Source: Porticoccaceae bacterium
GTDB lineage: Bacteria; Pseudomonadota; Gammaproteobacteria; Pseudomonadales; Porticoccaceae
Length of the DNA: 64,000 bases
Assembly: GCA_029254005.1 (NCBI GenBank)
Contig: JAQWYJ010000066.1
Span: 1-64,000 of the forward strand
Direction of reading: 5' to 3'
In this document: positions 19,649 to 30,549 of the stretch, piece by piece
Layout: each line of letters starts with the position of its first letter
How positions within the stretch are numbered: the stretch's first letter is position 1
Notes under the pieces: generated by a model
What the model saw: the letters and a program-made list of their open reading frames with translations, nothing else
Databases searched by the model: none
Told to the model about the DNA's origin: nothing
Program-made: the position numbers and the translations under genes

Positions 19649-20608
19649 ATGAAAAAAGCATTTCCAGCAATTCGGCCCTACCATACACAACTAATAGCTG
19701 TGACCCCTCCTCATGTTTTGTATGTAGAGGAGTCTGGAAATCCAGAGGGTATTCCGGTACTTTTTGTTCACGGTGGCCCCGGTGGTGGTACCCGCACTAC
19801 CGATCGCTGTTTTTTTGATCCAGACAAGTACCGTATCGTGCTTTTTGACCAACGTGGCGCTGGACAATCAACACCCCACGCTTTGCTAGAGGACAATAAC
19901 ACAGAAGCACTGATTGCGGATATTGAAACCATTCGTAACACATTAGGCATTAAAAGGTGGGTCGTTTTTGGAGGATCTTGGGGTTCTACACTCAGCCTTG
20001 TGTACGCTCAGCAATACCCTGAATTGGTGATGGGCCTAATTTTACGCGGTATTTTTCTGTGTCGTGATGAAGACATTCAATGGTTTTATCAAAATGGTGT
20101 AAAACATATCTTCCCTGATTATTGGCAAGATTACATTCATGTTATCCCAGAAAATGAACGCAGCGATCTGCTAGGCGCATTTTATAAAAGACTAACAGGC
20201 AGTAACGATTTAGAGAGGATGGCGGCTGCCAAAGCATGGTCCATATTAGAAGGAAGATGCGCCACCTTGCATCCTGATGAAGATTTTGTTGCTCATTTTG
20301 CTCATCCACACTTAGCCATCGCCATGGCAAGAATCGAAGCTCATTATTTTATCAACAAGGCCTTTTTGGAGCCGAACCAAATTATTAATAATGCCCACAA
20401 ACTAAAAAACATTCCCGCCACCATTGTTCATGGTCGTTATGACATGGTGTGTCCTGTCAATCAGGCCTTTGCCTTGAGTGAAGCCTGGCCAGAAGCGCGA
20501 CTGGATATTATTGCTGATGCTGGACATTCCTCAGCTGAACCAGGAACCCTTGACGCCCTTGTACGAGCAACTCAAAGACTTGCACACCATCTAGCAGATC
20601 AAGTATAG
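19649..20608 (+). CDS. pip: Proline iminopeptidase
   Basis: HGGPGGGTRTTDRCFFDP, FDQRGAGQSTPHA, FGGSWGSTLSL. Confidence 0.94.
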   Translation: MKKAFPAIRPYHTQLIAVTPPHVLYVEESGNPEGIPVLFVHGGPGGGTRTTDRCFFDPDKYRIVLFDQRGAGQSTPHALLEDNNTEALIADIETIRNTLGIKRWVVFGGSWGSTLSLVYAQQYPELVMGLILRGIFLCRDEDIQWFYQNGVKHIFPDYWQDYIHVIPENERSDLLGAFYKRLTGSNDLERMAAAKAWSILEGRCATLHPDEDFVAHFAHPHLAIAMARIEAHYFINKAFLEPNQIINNAHKLKNIPATIVHGRYDMVCPVNQAFALSEAWPEARLDIIADAGHSSAEPGTLDALVRATQRLAHHLADQV

Positions 20609-20611
20609 CTA

Positions 20612-21049
20612 ATGATTGGACTAATTCAGCGTGTCAACAGCGCAAAAGTGATGGTCAACCAAGCAACCATTGGACAAATAGATCGGGGTATTTTGTTGTT
20701 ATTGGGTATCGAAAAAAAAGACGACACTAAAACCGCTGAAAAATTGTTACATAAAATACTTAACTACCGTATTTTTTCAGACCTTCAGGGCAAAATGAAC
20801 TTATCCTTAGCAGATACTGGGGGAGGTTTGTTGGTCGTTTCCCAGTTCACGTTGGCAGCTGATACTAAAAAAGGCCTCCGACCGAGCTTTTCCTCCGCAG
20901 CGCCACCGGTGCAAGCCAAGGATCTTTACACTTACTTTGTTGCGACGGCCCACCTACAACACCCTGTGGTGCAACAGGGTTGCTTTGGCGCTGACATGCA
21001 GGTATCTCTGATTAATGATGGACCTGTCAGCTTCTTATTGAACAGCTAA
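20612..21049 (+). CDS. dtd: D-aminoacyl-tRNA deacylase
   Basis: MIGLIQRVNSAKVMV, LLVVSQFTLAADTKKGLRPSF, NDGPVSFLL. Confidence 0.95.
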   Translation: MIGLIQRVNSAKVMVNQATIGQIDRGILLLLGIEKKDDTKTAEKLLHKILNYRIFSDLQGKMNLSLADTGGGLLVVSQFTLAADTKKGLRPSFSSAAPPVQAKDLYTYFVATAHLQHPVVQQGCFGADMQVSLINDGPVSFLLNS

Positions 21050-22440
21050 GAATTATCAAAAGCCGCTGTAAGTTTGCCATGAATACCCCCAAAACCACCA
21101 TTACTCATAATGACGATATGGGTCTTTTGTTGAGAAAATTTTATAGCTATATCGATGACCTCCTGCAGATTATGCAATACCTTTGAGTTTGCAACAGTCA
21201 AGGTCTCAAGCACTGACATATCCCATCTCACTGCGCTGTTACCATACCACAATACTTCATCTGCACTAGCCACAGACGTACCCAGGCTATCTTGGTGGAA
21301 ACCCATTTTCATAGTTGCTGAGCGGGGCTCAATAATCGCTAAAATAGGCTCAGTGCCGACTTTAGCCCTCAGCCCATCCAAGGTAGTTTTAATCGCTGTG
21401 GGGTGATGGGCAAAATCATCATAGATCACAACATTTTGATCATCATAAATAACTTCCATCCGACGTTTAACCCCTACAAATCGGCTTAGCGCCTGACATG
21501 ACTGGTCAAGGCTTACACCCACCTGATATGCAGCTATGGTGGCAGCCAAGCCATTGTTAACATTATGCATACCAGTATGTCGCCAATCTACAGAAGCGCG
21601 AGCTCTCTCTGCTCCATCTGCATCAAAGTGGACAATGTCGAACTTAGAGCCGTCTGCACTTAGTATATCACTGCGCCACTGATCATTTTTCTGGTCCCCG
21701 AAAGAGCTAAGCTCACTCCAGTAACCCTGAGACATTACCCCCTTAATACCTCTATCAGCAGAGGGTAATATAATATGTCCATTGCTGGGAACCGTTCTGA
21801 CTAAATGATGAAACTGTCTCTGAATAGCATTCAAATCGTCAAAAATATCGGCGTGATCAAACTCAAGATTATTAATGATTAGCGTGTTGGAAAAGTAATG
21901 GACAAATTTTGACCGTTTATCAAAAAATGCGCTGTCATATTCGTCCGCTTCTACAACAAAGTAATTACTGTCTGATAAGGTAGCAGAACAACCAAAATCC
22001 TGAGGAATCCCACCAATCAAAAACCCAGGTTGCAAGCCTGCATGATCAAGAATTTTTGCCAACATACTACTAGTGGATGTTTTTCCATGAGTTCCAGCAA
22101 CCGCGAATACATGCTTATCTCTGAGAATATTTTCACCGAGCCACTGTGGCCCTGACATATAGGGCAGTTTATGGTCGAGCATATACTCAACGCAGGGATT
22201 GCCACGAGATATAGCATTACCAACAATAATCAAATCAGGCGGCGTGTGTAGCTGTTTAGCATCATATCCAACGATTAATGCGATCCCAAATGCTTCTAAC
22301 TGAGTACTCATTGGAGGATAGACATTAGCATCACACCCAGACACCTGATGCCCCGCCTGCTTAGCAAGTAACGCCAAACTACCCATAAAGGTACCGCAAA
22401 TACCAAGGATATGTATATGCATAAAAAAACCTATAAACAA
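21046..22440 (-). CDS. mpl: UDP-N-acetylmuramate:L-alanyl-gamma-D-glutamyl-meso-diaminopimelate ligase
   Basis: MHIHILGICGTFMGSLALLAKQAGHQVSGCDANVYPPMS, AGTHGKTSTSSMLA, DDFAHHPTAI. Confidence 0.95.
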   Translation of the reverse strand: MFIGFFMHIHILGICGTFMGSLALLAKQAGHQVSGCDANVYPPMSTQLEAFGIALIVGYDAKQLHTPPDLIIVGNAISRGNPCVEYMLDHKLPYMSGPQWLGENILRDKHVFAVAGTHGKTSTSSMLAKILDHAGLQPGFLIGGIPQDFGCSATLSDSNYFVVEADEYDSAFFDKRSKFVHYFSNTLIINNLEFDHADIFDDLNAIQRQFHHLVRTVPSNGHIILPSADRGIKGVMSQGYWSELSSFGDQKNDQWRSDILSADGSKFDIVHFDADGAERARASVDWRHTGMHNVNNGLAATIAAYQVGVSLDQSCQALSRFVGVKRRMEVIYDDQNVVIYDDFAHHPTAIKTTLDGLRAKVGTEPILAIIEPRSATMKMGFHQDSLGTSVASADEVLWYGNSAVRWDMSVLETLTVANSKVLHNLQEVIDIAIKFSQQKTHIVIMSNGGFGGIHGKLTAAFDNS

Positions 22441-22566
22441 ATCGATTGAATAAATACTCTGAGGATTTCCACTATAACCTAAAACGAATAAGTTTTGCCT
22501 TTCACCTTCGGCTCCTAAAGACTAAAATAGAGACTTACTGAATCAGAACAATCAGAGCACAGCCAT

Positions 22567-23832
22567 ATGACTAAAAACAGAAACGCTTTTTACGCACAGT
22601 CAGGCGGTGTAACCTCCGTCATCAATGCCTCAGCCTCAGGTGTCATAGAGGCCGTCAGGGAAAATAAAGATACCTTCGGAAAGCTTTATGCTGGACTAAA
22701 TGGCATCATAGGGGCACTCCAAGAGGAACTTGTAGATACAAGCAAAGAATCTGCATCGGCCATCGCAGCATTAAAACACACCCCTGGAGGGGCATTTGGA
22801 TCCTGCCGTTACAAAATGAAAAACTATGAAGATAGCCCCGCTGAATACAACCGATTAATTGACGTATTCAAAGCTCACAATATCGGCTACTTTTTTTATA
22901 ATGGCGGCGGCGACTCAGCAGATACCTGCCTTAAAGTATCACAAATTTCTGAAAAGCTCGGTTATCCAATTCAAGCTATACATATTCCAAAAACTATTGA
23001 CAATGATCTACCACTTACAGACTGTAGTCCAGGGTTTGGTTCTGTAGCAAAGTATATTGCTACCTCCACAAAGGAGGCTAGTCTGGATACCCAATCGATG
23101 TGTGCCACCTCTACTAAAGTGTTTATCCTTGAAGTGATGGGTCGTCACGCTGGTTGGATAGCCGCAGCAGGGGGGCTGGCGGCTGAAAAAGTTGGTGATC
23201 CGCCGCATATTATTTTATTTCCTGAAATTGCCTTCTCCCGTGAAGCTTTTATCAGCAAAGTTGAAGAAACTATCACGGCAAAAGGCTACTGTGTGATTGT
23301 CGCTTCCGAGGGTGTCCAGTACAGCGATGGCGCCCATATTTCTGGCTCTCTAAACAAAGATGCCTTTGGTCATCAACAACTAGGAGGTGTTGCACCTACA
23401 CTTGCAAGCATGATCAAGCAGTCAACTGGATATAAATATCACTGGGCTCTCGCTGACTACTTACAGCGTTCTGCCAGGCATATTGCGTCTAAAACAGACG
23501 TCGACCAAGCCTATGCAGTGGGCAGAAGAGCTGTGGAACTTGCTATTCAAGGAAAAAGTTCAGTGATGGTATCTATAGAACGAGACACAGGGAACAATTA
23601 CAGCTGGTCACTTGGTGAAGTGCCTTTGGATAAAGTTGCGAACATGGAAAAGAAGATGCCGCGCTCCTTTATAACCAAAGACGGTTTTGGCATTACCAAA
23701 AAGGCTCGAACTTATCTAGAACCACTTATCGTTGGGGAGGATCATCCCCCGTATAAACATGGACTACCGGACTATGTAACATTGAAAAATATCATGGTAC
23801 CAAAGAAAATCAATAGTCCTTTTGAACGTTGA
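22567..23832 (+). CDS. 6-phosphofructokinase, probably pyrophosphate-dependent
   Basis: PFK fold with NGGGDSAD and IPKTIDNDLP (Asp and Lys at the PPi-type positions). Confidence 0.87.
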   Translation: MTKNRNAFYAQSGGVTSVINASASGVIEAVRENKDTFGKLYAGLNGIIGALQEELVDTSKESASAIAALKHTPGGAFGSCRYKMKNYEDSPAEYNRLIDVFKAHNIGYFFYNGGGDSADTCLKVSQISEKLGYPIQAIHIPKTIDNDLPLTDCSPGFGSVAKYIATSTKEASLDTQSMCATSTKVFILEVMGRHAGWIAAAGGLAAEKVGDPPHIILFPEIAFSREAFISKVEETITAKGYCVIVASEGVQYSDGAHISGSLNKDAFGHQQLGGVAPTLASMIKQSTGYKYHWALADYLQRSARHIASKTDVDQAYAVGRRAVELAIQGKSSVMVSIERDTGNNYSWSLGEVPLDKVANMEKKMPRSFITKDGFGITKKARTYLEPLIVGEDHPPYKHGLPDYVTLKNIMVPKKINSPFER

Positions 23833-23843
23833 CTAACACAGAT

Positions 23844-24821
23844 TTAGACAACTTGGTTTTGGGGCTTTCCCTGTAAAAACGATTCTACATTCCTTGCAAC
23901 TTGGTCAATCAGCCGCTGTCGGGCTTCTTGTGCTATCCACGCAACATGTGGCGTAATAATTAGATTAGGGATCGATTCGTCGAGTAAAACATTGCCATCC
24001 ACAGGAGGCTCTACACTTAGTACATCTAGCGCGGCACCAGCAATGCGCTCTTCTATTAATGCCTGTCGAAGTGCCGGCTCATCAATGAGAGCGCCTCGTG
24101 AGGTATTAATCAATAGTGATGTACTTGGCATTAAGCCTAATTCTTTTTCACCAATTAACTTTTCCGTTGTCTCAGTCAATGGACAATGTAAACTTACAAT
24201 ATCAGCTTTGCTAAGAAGACTATTCAAGGGCATACGGTTTGGTTGGTGAGAATGGACTCTGCCTGGAAGACTCGCAAAAATAACCTCCATACCAAAGGCT
24301 TCAGCTATCTTTGCAACACCGCACCCAAGCTCGCCAGCACCCACAATGCCAAGTATTTTTCCTTGCAATTCACGTACTGAAAAATCCATGAAACAAAAGA
24401 ATTCACTGTCTTCCCAGCGACCATCCATAGCGGCTTGGCGATAGCCGTCGAGATTGGTTGTCAACGCTAAAATAAGCGACCATACATGCTGAACAACCGA
24501 ACCGGTTCCATATTTTACCGCATTACTGACAACAATCTTATGAGCTTTGGCAGTTTCTAGATCAATAATATTGGTACCAGTGGCAAATATCGAAATAAAT
24601 TTTAAACGTTTTGCTGCCTTAATTTGAGGTGCTAATATTGGCGTCTTGTTGATTAACACAATATCAGCATCCGCAATTCGCTCTGTAACCTCAGACGGTA
24701 AACAGTGTGAATAAACCGTCCATTTGACGGGTAGTTCATAGAGCTTTGACAAATCTAAGTCTGCGGGGCCAACACTATCAAAATCAAGAATTACGCCTTG
24801 CATCATATCCAATGTCCTCAT
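23844..24821 (-). CDS. D-isomer-specific 2-hydroxyacid dehydrogenase (glycerate dehydrogenase-like)
   Basis: GKILGIVGAGELGCGVAKIAEAFGMEV, HCPLTETTEKLIGEKEL, NTSRGALIDE. Confidence 0.88.
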   Translation of the reverse strand: MRTLDMMQGVILDFDSVGPADLDLSKLYELPVKWTVYSHCLPSEVTERIADADIVLINKTPILAPQIKAAKRLKFISIFATGTNIIDLETAKAHKIVVSNAVKYGTGSVVQHVWSLILALTTNLDGYRQAAMDGRWEDSEFFCFMDFSVRELQGKILGIVGAGELGCGVAKIAEAFGMEVIFASLPGRVHSHQPNRMPLNSLLSKADIVSLHCPLTETTEKLIGEKELGLMPSTSLLINTSRGALIDEPALRQALIEERIAGAALDVLSVEPPVDGNVLLDESIPNLIITPHVAWIAQEARQRLIDQVARNVESFLQGKPQNQVV

Positions 24822-24853
24822 TGATTGATCACCACAATGGCGTAAAAAAAGGT

Positions 24854-25729
24854 TTATGCTTTTTGGCGTGGAGGAGACAGCATCAGCTTAGAAGTGCTAC
24901 CGATATATGCCAGATAGCTAGGATCTTCCCCCCATTTTTTCTTCGCTGCTCGATCCAAAAGAGGAATACCGCTAACCCGGGTAAGCAATAAAAATACGAA
25001 CAGGGGCGAGACGAGAGTCACTAATTGGAATCCAGATAGGACCGGAAGAGCCAATAAGGTTAAACCGAACCAAAGTGTTATTTCACCAAAATAATTTGGG
25101 TGCTGAGACCAAGACCATATACCGGTAGTGATAAAGCGCCCTTTGTTCTGAGGATTATTTTTAAACCGAGTCTTTTGTCTGTCAGCGATGACTTCTATGA
25201 CAAACCCAAAGACCCAAAGACCAATTCCCAGATAGCCCATTAATCCTATCTCTATAGTCGTATTAGATGTTAGAGCTGCAAGACCAGCAGCCATCGTCAC
25301 CAAAACCCATAGTCCTCCGATAGTCCATGTCATCAAAAACCAAGTAAATTTTGTCTTCATAACAACAAAGCGAGAATCTTGACCATCTTTTTTTATTCGC
25401 AAAAACAAAAAAGAACCCAAACGCCCAGCCCAAATTATAATCATAGCGCAGATAATCAGGTCTCTGGTGTCAATAGAGGGGTTTAATAGCACTGCAGCAA
25501 CAACAGTGGCTATGTAAGAAAGCGAGCCGGTAAGATCGAAATAGTGCTCAGTTTGAAACAGATACGAGGGGACAAAAACAGCCCAATGAAGGATAAATCC
25601 GATAGCGCCGCACACCACAAACAGCGACCATCCACTCCAAATAATACTCTCAAAACTTCCTGCTAGTAAGATTAAAGTCGCTATTACCAGCGACATCAAA
25701 ATACCAATAACACTCTTGGATCTGTCCAT
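24854..25729 (-). CDS. DUF1295 / steroid 5-alpha-reductase-like membrane protein (start preferred at 25729)
   Basis: WSWSQHPNYFGEITLWFG motif, multiple TM helices; AGGAGGA precedes the ATG at 25729. Confidence 0.85.
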   Translation of the reverse strand: MDRSKSVIGILMSLVIATLILLAGSFESIIWSGWSLFVVCGAIGFILHWAVFVPSYLFQTEHYFDLTGSLSYIATVVAAVLLNPSIDTRDLIICAMIIIWAGRLGSFLFLRIKKDGQDSRFVVMKTKFTWFLMTWTIGGLWVLVTMAAGLAALTSNTTIEIGLMGYLGIGLWVFGFVIEVIADRQKTRFKNNPQNKGRFITTGIWSWSQHPNYFGEITLWFGLTLLALPVLSGFQLVTLVSPLFVFLLLTRVSGIPLLDRAAKKKWGEDPSYLAYIGSTSKLMLSPPRQKA

Positions 25730-25984
25730 GGCAAATTCCTCCTCTTGTTTATTATTGTTATGTAAGCTTATGTTGCCGCTCATTTAATGGTACTCATGAA
25801 ACCAAAATATGGGCCAACTTTAAAGCAATTTACGTCCTTACGGAGCCAGCAGGCTAAGTAGATGATGCGAACCTACATAAAATAGGCAATAAGATACATC
25901 ACATGATGCTACCTACCTATAATTTGTGGCAACAAAGCCGCATAATAGCCTTCGGATTTTTTAACTTCAGGGTCGACTTAAGGT

Positions 25985-28552
25985 ATGCAATCTTCGTTAT
26001 TTACACTCTATAACAGGACCATTTTACAAAACCCATGGAAAGCTATTTTATCCGTTTGCCTTGTTGCTGTTCTCATGGCCATGGGATTGCCTAATTTTAA
26101 GCTCGATGCCTCAGCTGACTCACTGACCCTTGAGCGAGATGACGACTTAAATTTTTCCCGAGAAATTGCTAAACGCTATGGTAGTGATAACTTTTTGATT
26201 GTGACTTTTTCTCCAAAAGAAGGCGACTTATTTGATCAAGATAATCTTAGTATCCTTGAGTCTCTGCGTGAAGATTTAATGAAGATCCAAGGTATACAAA
26301 GTGTTTTATCCATGCTCGATGTTCCTCTCCTCTACAGTCCAAAAATTGAGATTACTGACCTCACCAAAGAACTAAAAACCTTAATTTCTGAGGATGTTGA
26401 TAAACGCTTGGCAAAACAAGAATTTCTTAACAGTCCAATTTACAAAGACGTGATTCTTAGTGCTGATGGAAAAACTACAGGCATGCTGGCAACTCTGACA
26501 TTGGATGAAACCTATTTACAGCTAGTAACAGAACGTGATGATTTGCGCTTTGTAAGAGATACAGAGGGACTGACTGTCGCACAACAAAAAACGCTAGATG
26601 AAGTAAGTTTAAAGTTTTTAAACTACCGAACAGCGAAAGCTGAAATAGATCATCAGCGAGTTGCTCAAATACGTGCACTGATCGAAAACTACAGATATGG
26701 AGCAACTATATACCTGGGTGGCCCAGATATGATCACCGCAGATATGGTGGATTTTATAAAAAGCGACTTAATTATTTTCGGCACCGGAATTTTACTATTC
26801 ATTATCATCACACTGACACTAATTTTTCGACAACTGCGCTACGTTATTCTTCCACTAGCCACCTGCGCACTCTGCTTAGTGACTATTTTAGGCTATTTAA
26901 GTTGGATAGACTGGCGATTAACAGTGATATCCTCGAACTTTGTGTTGCTACTGCTGATAATAACGCTAGCGCTGACTATCCATTTAATCGTGCGGTATCG
27001 TGAACTCCACAGCGCATATCCAGAGCAACATCAGTATCAACTGGTCAGCGAAACTGTCAGGTCAATGGCGAAACCATGCTTTTACACTGTTCTTACAACT
27101 ATTGTTGCCTTTACCTCTTTGGTTGTTAGTAATATCCGACCGGTTATCGACTTTGGCTGGATGATGACCATTGGTATCTCATTGGCGCTACTCATAGCAT
27201 TTATTGTGATCCCGGCGGGTATGCTTATTTTTGGCAAAAATTCACACATTGCTGCGAAAGACAACTCCTCAGCAATAACTAGCAAATTTGCTTGGTTTAC
27301 CGAACATTACGGAACTGCTGTGCTTCTGGTCGCTGCCGGACTATCTGCATTATCGATTTATGGCATTAATAAACTCGAAGTAGAAAATCGATTTATTGAC
27401 TACTTTCGCTCAGACACTGAAATTTATCAGGGTATGCAAATTATTGATACCGCACTGGGAGGAACAACACCTTTAGATATTATTATTCAAGCGCCTACAT
27501 TTGACGTTACTGACGATGACAGCCTAGATGCATTCCTAGAGGACGATTATGAGACACAAGATGACTATGGCGATATAGACGATGACTATGGCGACATAGG
27601 TGGCAATACATCTGATCAATCCACCTCGTCAGAGCTAAAGAATAGCTACTGGTTTTCTTCTCAAGGTTTGGCCGATCTACAACAGCTTCAAGACTTTATT
27701 GAAGCTCAACCTGAAGTTGGCAAAGTGAATTCGTTAGCCCAAGTTTATGCAGTGGCTAGAGACCTTAGTGGACGGGAACTTAATGATCTAGAAATCGCTA
27801 TCATGCGGCAGAGCTTAAGTGACGACATATACCAGCAAATGGTGGCCCCATACCTGTTAGAAGATATTGATGAGGCAAGAATACAACTTCGTGTAATGGA
27901 AACTGGTGGTCAATTACGTCGCGCAGAATTACTTGAAAAAATTCAAAACTACGCTATCAATAATGTTGGTATTGCGTCAGAAAATATTCGCTTTACCGGT
28001 ATCTTAGTGCTTTATAACAACATGTTACAAAGCCTTTACAAATCACAAATATTAACCTTGGGTGCTGTTTTTGTCGGCATTATGCTGATGTTTTTAGTAC
28101 TCTTTAGATCGATTAAAATTTCCATTATTGCAATTTTACCGAACTTTTTGGCAGCGGGAGTGGTTCTTGGTGGCATGGGAATTATGTCCATTCCGCTAGA
28201 CATGATGACTATTACTATTGCCGCCATAACTGTTGGCATTGGCGTCGATCATGCCATTCACTACCTCACTCGATTTGGCAAAGAGTTTGCTGTGGACCAA
28301 AACTACGTTGCCTCCATGCATAGAGCTCATGCTAGTATTGGCCAAGCATTATTTTATACCGCCATTACAATTATTGTCGGCTTCTCCATTTTAGCCCTAT
28401 CAAACTTTATTCCATCGGTTTACTTTGGACTTCTCACTGGCCTAGCAATGCTCGCTGCCTTGCTCGGGTCTATGACCTTACTTCCAAAACTGATACTCCT
28501 AACCGAGCCATTTGGCAAGCAAAGTAAAATTGCTCCACTACAAAGAAGCTAA
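25985..28552 (+). CDS. RND/MMPL-family transporter
   Basis: 855 aa, two halves of TM blocks, GIGVDHAIHYLTRF motif. Confidence 0.9.
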   Translation: MQSSLFTLYNRTILQNPWKAILSVCLVAVLMAMGLPNFKLDASADSLTLERDDDLNFSREIAKRYGSDNFLIVTFSPKEGDLFDQDNLSILESLREDLMKIQGIQSVLSMLDVPLLYSPKIEITDLTKELKTLISEDVDKRLAKQEFLNSPIYKDVILSADGKTTGMLATLTLDETYLQLVTERDDLRFVRDTEGLTVAQQKTLDEVSLKFLNYRTAKAEIDHQRVAQIRALIENYRYGATIYLGGPDMITADMVDFIKSDLIIFGTGILLFIIITLTLIFRQLRYVILPLATCALCLVTILGYLSWIDWRLTVISSNFVLLLLIITLALTIHLIVRYRELHSAYPEQHQYQLVSETVRSMAKPCFYTVLTTIVAFTSLVVSNIRPVIDFGWMMTIGISLALLIAFIVIPAGMLIFGKNSHIAAKDNSSAITSKFAWFTEHYGTAVLLVAAGLSALSIYGINKLEVENRFIDYFRSDTEIYQGMQIIDTALGGTTPLDIIIQAPTFDVTDDDSLDAFLEDDYETQDDYGDIDDDYGDIGGNTSDQSTSSELKNSYWFSSQGLADLQQLQDFIEAQPEVGKVNSLAQVYAVARDLSGRELNDLEIAIMRQSLSDDIYQQMVAPYLLEDIDEARIQLRVMETGGQLRRAELLEKIQNYAINNVGIASENIRFTGILVLYNNMLQSLYKSQILTLGAVFVGIMLMFLVLFRSIKISIIAILPNFLAAGVVLGGMGIMSIPLDMMTITIAAITVGIGVDHAIHYLTRFGKEFAVDQNYVASMHRAHASIGQALFYTAITIIVGFSILALSNFIPSVYFGLLTGLAMLAALLGSMTLLPKLILLTEPFGKQSKIAPLQRS

Positions 28553-28558
28553 TTTGAT

Positions 28559-30430
28559 ATGCCCCTTATTACCCTTCAAAATGTGTTTTTAAGCTATGGT
28601 CAACCACCATTAATAGACCATATAAATTTGGTCATCGACCGAGGTGAGCGTGTCTGTCTGATAGGCAGAAATGGTGCCGGTAAATCAACCTTGCTAAAAA
28701 TAATTAACGGCCAGGTTATCGCTGATGATGGCACCATCAAACGCTCAAGTGGTGTAAAGGTAGCCCAGCTTGAACAATCAGTTCCACAGAATACAGAAGG
28801 CAGTGTGTTCGATGTAATAGCCCAAGGGCTTGGTGAAGAGGGAAAATTGATCCAACGGTTTCATCATCTTACCCAGCAACTCAGCCATGATGCTAGCCCT
28901 AAAATCTTTAGTCAACTTGAAGATTGTCAGTCTGAGCTTGAGCGCATCAATGGCTGGGATATCAATCAACGTGTTGAATCGATTATCACTAAAATGGATC
29001 TAGATGCCGATGTTGACATTTCTAGTTTATCTGGTGGCTATAAGCGTCGCGTACTACTGGCTCGAGCACTTGTGGCAAACCCAGACCTATTACTACTAGA
29101 TGAGCCTACTAACCATCTGGATATTGAAGCCATCCAATGGGTCGAACAATTTCTATTGAACTGGGAAGGCTCCTTGTTATTTATTAGTCATGATAGACGC
29201 TTTATGGACAACCTAGCGCATAGATTTATTGAGATAGATCGCGGCCAACTTGCAGAATTTCACTGCGACTACAGTACATATTTAGTTCGAAAAGAAGAAA
29301 ACCTAGAAATAGAAGATCGACAAAATGCTCTATTCGACAAACGCCTATCTCAAGAAGAAATCTGGATCCGTCAAGGTATCAAAGCTCGGCGCACACGCAA
29401 TGAGGGTCGTGTGCGTTCACTTGAAGCGATGCGTAAAGAATTTTCTGACCGCCGCAAACGTCTAGGCACGGCAAAGATGGATATTCAGCAAGCTGAAAAA
29501 TCTGGAAAAATTGTAGCTGAAGCCAAAGATATTTCCTTTGCGTTTGATAAGGATAATGTCGTTCGAAATTTTTCGACTTTAATCCAGCGAGGCGATAAAG
29601 TAGGATTTATCGGACGCAATGGAGTTGGTAAAACAACCTTAATTAAACTACTGCTTGGACAACTTCAACCGCAAACAGGAGTCATTAAAACCGGTACTAA
29701 TTTAAATGTGGCTTATTTTGATCAGTATCGTTCTGCTCTGGATGAAGAAAAGTCAGTACAAGATAATGTATCTGGTGGTAGAGATATGCTCGACATAGGC
29801 GGAAAACCTCGCCATGTAATTAGTTATCTGCAAGATTTCCTCTTTGCCCCTGATCGCTGTCGACAACCAGTCAAAGCACTATCAGGCGGCGAGAGAAATA
29901 GGCTACTTTTAGCCAAGCTATTTACTAAACCGTCTAATATTCTCGTCCTAGATGAACCTACTAATGATCTAGATATAGATACACTCGATCTACTGGAAGA
30001 ATTACTCATAAACTATGAGGGAACCATTATTTTGGTGAGCCATGATCGAGCATTTTTAAACAATGTGGTTACCAGCACCTTAGTATTTGAAGGCAATGGT
30101 TTGATTAATCAATATGTGGGTGGATACGATGACTGGCTTAGACAACGTAAAACAGAAACATCACAACCAGTTGTAACCGCTCATAAAGAAAAGCCTAAAG
30201 CCGCTCCAGCTAACAAAAAACTCTCCTATAAAGAGCAGAGGGAGCTTGATGAATTACCTAAAAAAATAGAACAAATTGAAACGCAGATAAGTGCCATATC
30301 ATTGCAAATGAGCGATCCTCAGTTTTATCAATCTGAGCGCAATATCATCACGCAAGCAGAGACACAGTTAACAGACTATCAGCAGCAACTCAGCCATTGT
30401 TACCAGCGCTGGGAGATTCTTGACCCATAG
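28559..30430 (+). CDS. uup: ABC-F family ATPase, Uup-like
   Basis: Two ABC domains (GRNGAGKSTLLKII; GRNGVGKTTLIKLL; LSGGYKRR; LSGGERNR) and a C-terminal coiled coil. Confidence 0.9.
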   Translation: MPLITLQNVFLSYGQPPLIDHINLVIDRGERVCLIGRNGAGKSTLLKIINGQVIADDGTIKRSSGVKVAQLEQSVPQNTEGSVFDVIAQGLGEEGKLIQRFHHLTQQLSHDASPKIFSQLEDCQSELERINGWDINQRVESIITKMDLDADVDISSLSGGYKRRVLLARALVANPDLLLLDEPTNHLDIEAIQWVEQFLLNWEGSLLFISHDRRFMDNLAHRFIEIDRGQLAEFHCDYSTYLVRKEENLEIEDRQNALFDKRLSQEEIWIRQGIKARRTRNEGRVRSLEAMRKEFSDRRKRLGTAKMDIQQAEKSGKIVAEAKDISFAFDKDNVVRNFSTLIQRGDKVGFIGRNGVGKTTLIKLLLGQLQPQTGVIKTGTNLNVAYFDQYRSALDEEKSVQDNVSGGRDMLDIGGKPRHVISYLQDFLFAPDRCRQPVKALSGGERNRLLLAKLFTKPSNILVLDEPTNDLDIDTLDLLEELLINYEGTIILVSHDRAFLNNVVTSTLVFEGNGLINQYVGGYDDWLRQRKTETSQPVVTAHKEKPKAAPANKKLSYKEQRELDELPKKIEQIETQISAISLQMSDPQFYQSERNIITQAETQLTDYQQQLSHCYQRWEILDP

Positions 30431-30549
30431 ATTTTAGCGCTATGAAAAGGCATTATTAGAGTCTGAGAGAGTAAGAAATCCAATAAAAATATTATTCTGA
30501 TACCATTTTTAACAAACTATTTAAAAACCTAAAATAAAGAAGGAACTCA

